Positions 62,175 to 64,000 of a stretch of DNA of 64,000 nucleotides are shown here, piece after piece (positions within the stretch are counted from its first letter, which is position 1; each line of letters begins with the position of its first letter). The position numbers and the translations under genes were made by a program. This DNA comes from Lophius americanus (Eukaryota > Chordata > Actinopteri > Lophiiformes > Lophiidae): positions 891,501 to 955,500 of the forward strand of contig JBBDHG010000014.1 of NCBI GenBank assembly GCA_037951165.1, written 5' to 3'. The notes beneath the pieces were generated by a model. The model saw nothing but the letters and a program-made list of their open reading frames with translations, did not search any database and was not told the DNA's origin.

Positions 62175-64000
62175 GAGTGGGACTTGTTCATACATACACA
62201 GGGCACTCCCTCTGATAGTCACGACAACAGGGCCCACATATTGTTTTCTATGTCGTTGCTGCAGTTGTCCTTCCTCAGTTGTGGCCACTTGCTAAAACCA
62301 CTTTATTGCTGCATTTTACAATAAAGGGTGTATTTTAGTTTGTGTGGGACATTGCCTAAAGGCTTCTTTTCAAGCTAATTCCCTGCACATGAGAAACAAT
62401 GTTGAAGTGGTTTGAAATATTCAGTAGCATAATACACTAAGGAAAGCAAATCGACACGACATGAAAATATTCTAAAGGATTGAGAATTCAGCAATATGCA
62501 TTTAGTACTTTCTAAACAAATAGGTGATGTTTAACATAAAGTATCATAATAATAATAATAATGGTGCGGTTATTAGGCTTAAAACCTATTAGCCATGGGT
62601 TAAGTGGAGTCTTCACGGGTCCTGCCGGTTCTCACTGCTGTGTATCAGTTAAGGCAACCGAACAGTAACAGTGGTGATTTCAAAGGATTAGACTCAGGAA
62701 CCTGGTTTCAAATGTTTGCATTTTCTGTCATTTCAAAAAATATTACCGTGTGTGGTTTCCATGTAAACATGTAGTCGGCAGATTCTGAAGGGTGGTCATC
62801 TTACCTAAAGCATACCCCCATAATATACACACTGGCCTTATTTGGTCATAAATAACCCTGATAAAGATTAATAATATAAACCTGAAGGCAACATAACAAG
62901 GGAAATCACAAAAAACATAAGTAAAATATTTAAAAACAAGACAATATAGAGAATACAAAAAAGGTATGATTTGGCTATAGAAAGCAATAAAATAAATTGA
63001 TAGATAAATACTGACGTAAATTAATTTAAAGAGGAAAATATGTAAATAGATAAATAAAAAATAAAAGTTTAGATTACTTCCCAGTTCTAAGAGATACTTA
63101 ACGTAATAAAGGAGAGATGAATATTAAAAGAGAAGGCAGAAAAAAAGAATGAAACAATGTTATTGCAATCATTACATAAAAGCAATAAGTCAGCGGAGTA
63201 ATAATAACAATAATAATAATACCTTTAATTTACAATAGAGATAGCATGCAGAAGAATAACTAAAAGCAATAAAACCGAAGAATTAAAACGTGGCGGTCCA
63301 CAATGTGATGAATATTTGTAAAACTATAGAAAAGGATAAAATGGCAGCAGAGGATGACATCACTTCAAAGCAAGTCTATAAGAATGGATTTTAAGAAGCG
63401 ATTTAAAAGAACTCAGTGATTCAGAGAGTCTTATCTCCTCTGATAGGTTGTTCCTAAGCCAAGCAAATTTCCTTTAACAAAATTATTTTTTGTCAATTTC
63501 CATGAAAAGATGATTTCAGAGTGACTGGAGGTTGATCTTCCTCCTCATTTTATGTAACCAAAATATTATTGACTACTCTGAGCTCACCAGCGGAGTTGTT
63601 ATATTGATGCACGGGCTCCATTTTTTTGTGGGGAGGGGTCGTTGTCAGTGGACATGTGTCTTCTTCGGATGACCCCGGATAATTGATACTTATGTATTAA
63701 CAACATCTTATATTGGTTTTCCAGCCCCGACTGTTTTGGTTCAGAATCGTTGCTCCCTCATCACAGTCAGCTGTTGTAAGGCTTTGAAATATGGCTGAGC
63801 AGAGCTCTTAACGGCAGTTTGGTGACTATCAGTGGAACACAGCAGAGCATTTAGCAGCTAAGGAGCCAAATGTTTCCCTCCGGAGGTGGAGACACAAACA
63901 GAGTGAATATTGAGCTTGTGCTCATGACTTTAAATGTATGTTAATGTGGCCTCATGGCTGCTGGAAGTCTAGATTAGAAGCTGTTTCAAAACTTTAGGTT
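62175..64000. other. Non-coding, A-rich
   Basis: Strongly A-rich from about 62.8 to 63.3 kb with short AAT/ATA runs; a possible old retroposon tail, but no body is visible. Confidence 0.65.
62546..62562. repeat. (AAT)n microsatellite
   Basis: About five AAT units; a similar, interrupted run lies at 63199-63220. Confidence 0.93.

Noticed and set aside
1..64000. CRISPR array, prophage, operon or integrated virus
   Set aside because: No regularly spaced repeats, no gene clusters and no viral polymerase or capsid motifs; the only polymerase motifs belong to LINEs.

Overview
This window looks like non-coding vertebrate nuclear DNA, most probably from a teleost fish. It is visibly AT-rich and full of stop codons in all frames. 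It carries simple-sequence repeats of vertebrate type and degenerate copies of transposable elements that are typical of fish genomes. These include an L2/Maui-like LINE with an ATT-repeat tail, two 3' ends of other non-LTR retrotransposons, and small non-autonomous DNA elements. I see no bacterial-style operons, no rRNA or tRNA gene, no CRISPR array and no complete protein-coding host gene. Nearly all open frames of 60-130 codons read like chance frames.

Layout. 1-9.4 kb: non-coding, with (GT)n, (TC)n and pyrimidine tracts and one GC-richer block near 6 kb. 9.4-9.9 kb, minus strand: a small open frame with a signal-peptide-like start, two possible splice donors and a CpG-containing leader. 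10.0-10.9 kb: a tandem dimer of a ~155-bp dispersed repeat, then a ~450-bp interspersed repeat. The first has a relative at 21.8-22.1 kb in opposite orientation; the second has one at 27.6-28.1 kb, also opposite. 11.56 kb: a perfect 23-bp-arm palindrome. 15.1-16.4 kb, plus strand: the best host-exon candidate (15137-15239) and a weaker phase-compatible one. 24.4-24.7 kb: a possible two-exon short reading frame. 31.8-32.2 kb: 3' end of a LINE. 32-45 kb: AT-rich, essentially featureless. 45.7-46.0 kb: a block with an octamer motif and a 45-nt splice-flanked candidate exon. 46.9-47.3 kb: a MITE-like element. 48.0-50.0 kb: the L2 LINE, the only unmistakable protein-coding sequence here, and broken. 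50-61.7 kb: mostly featureless, with a repeat tail at 54.5 kb, a long (TA)n at 56.6 kb and a LINE tail at 59.6 kb. 61.7-62.2 kb: a complex block ending in a candidate exon.

The plausible reading is a large intron or gene-poor interval. All host-exon candidates from 15 to 62 kb lie on the plus strand, so they could belong to one widely spaced gene, but nothing here proves that. I found no convincing new biological system. The most useful leads are the unassigned exon at 15.1 kb, the minus-strand candidate at 9.4-9.8 kb, the ~155-bp repeat family and the perfect palindrome.
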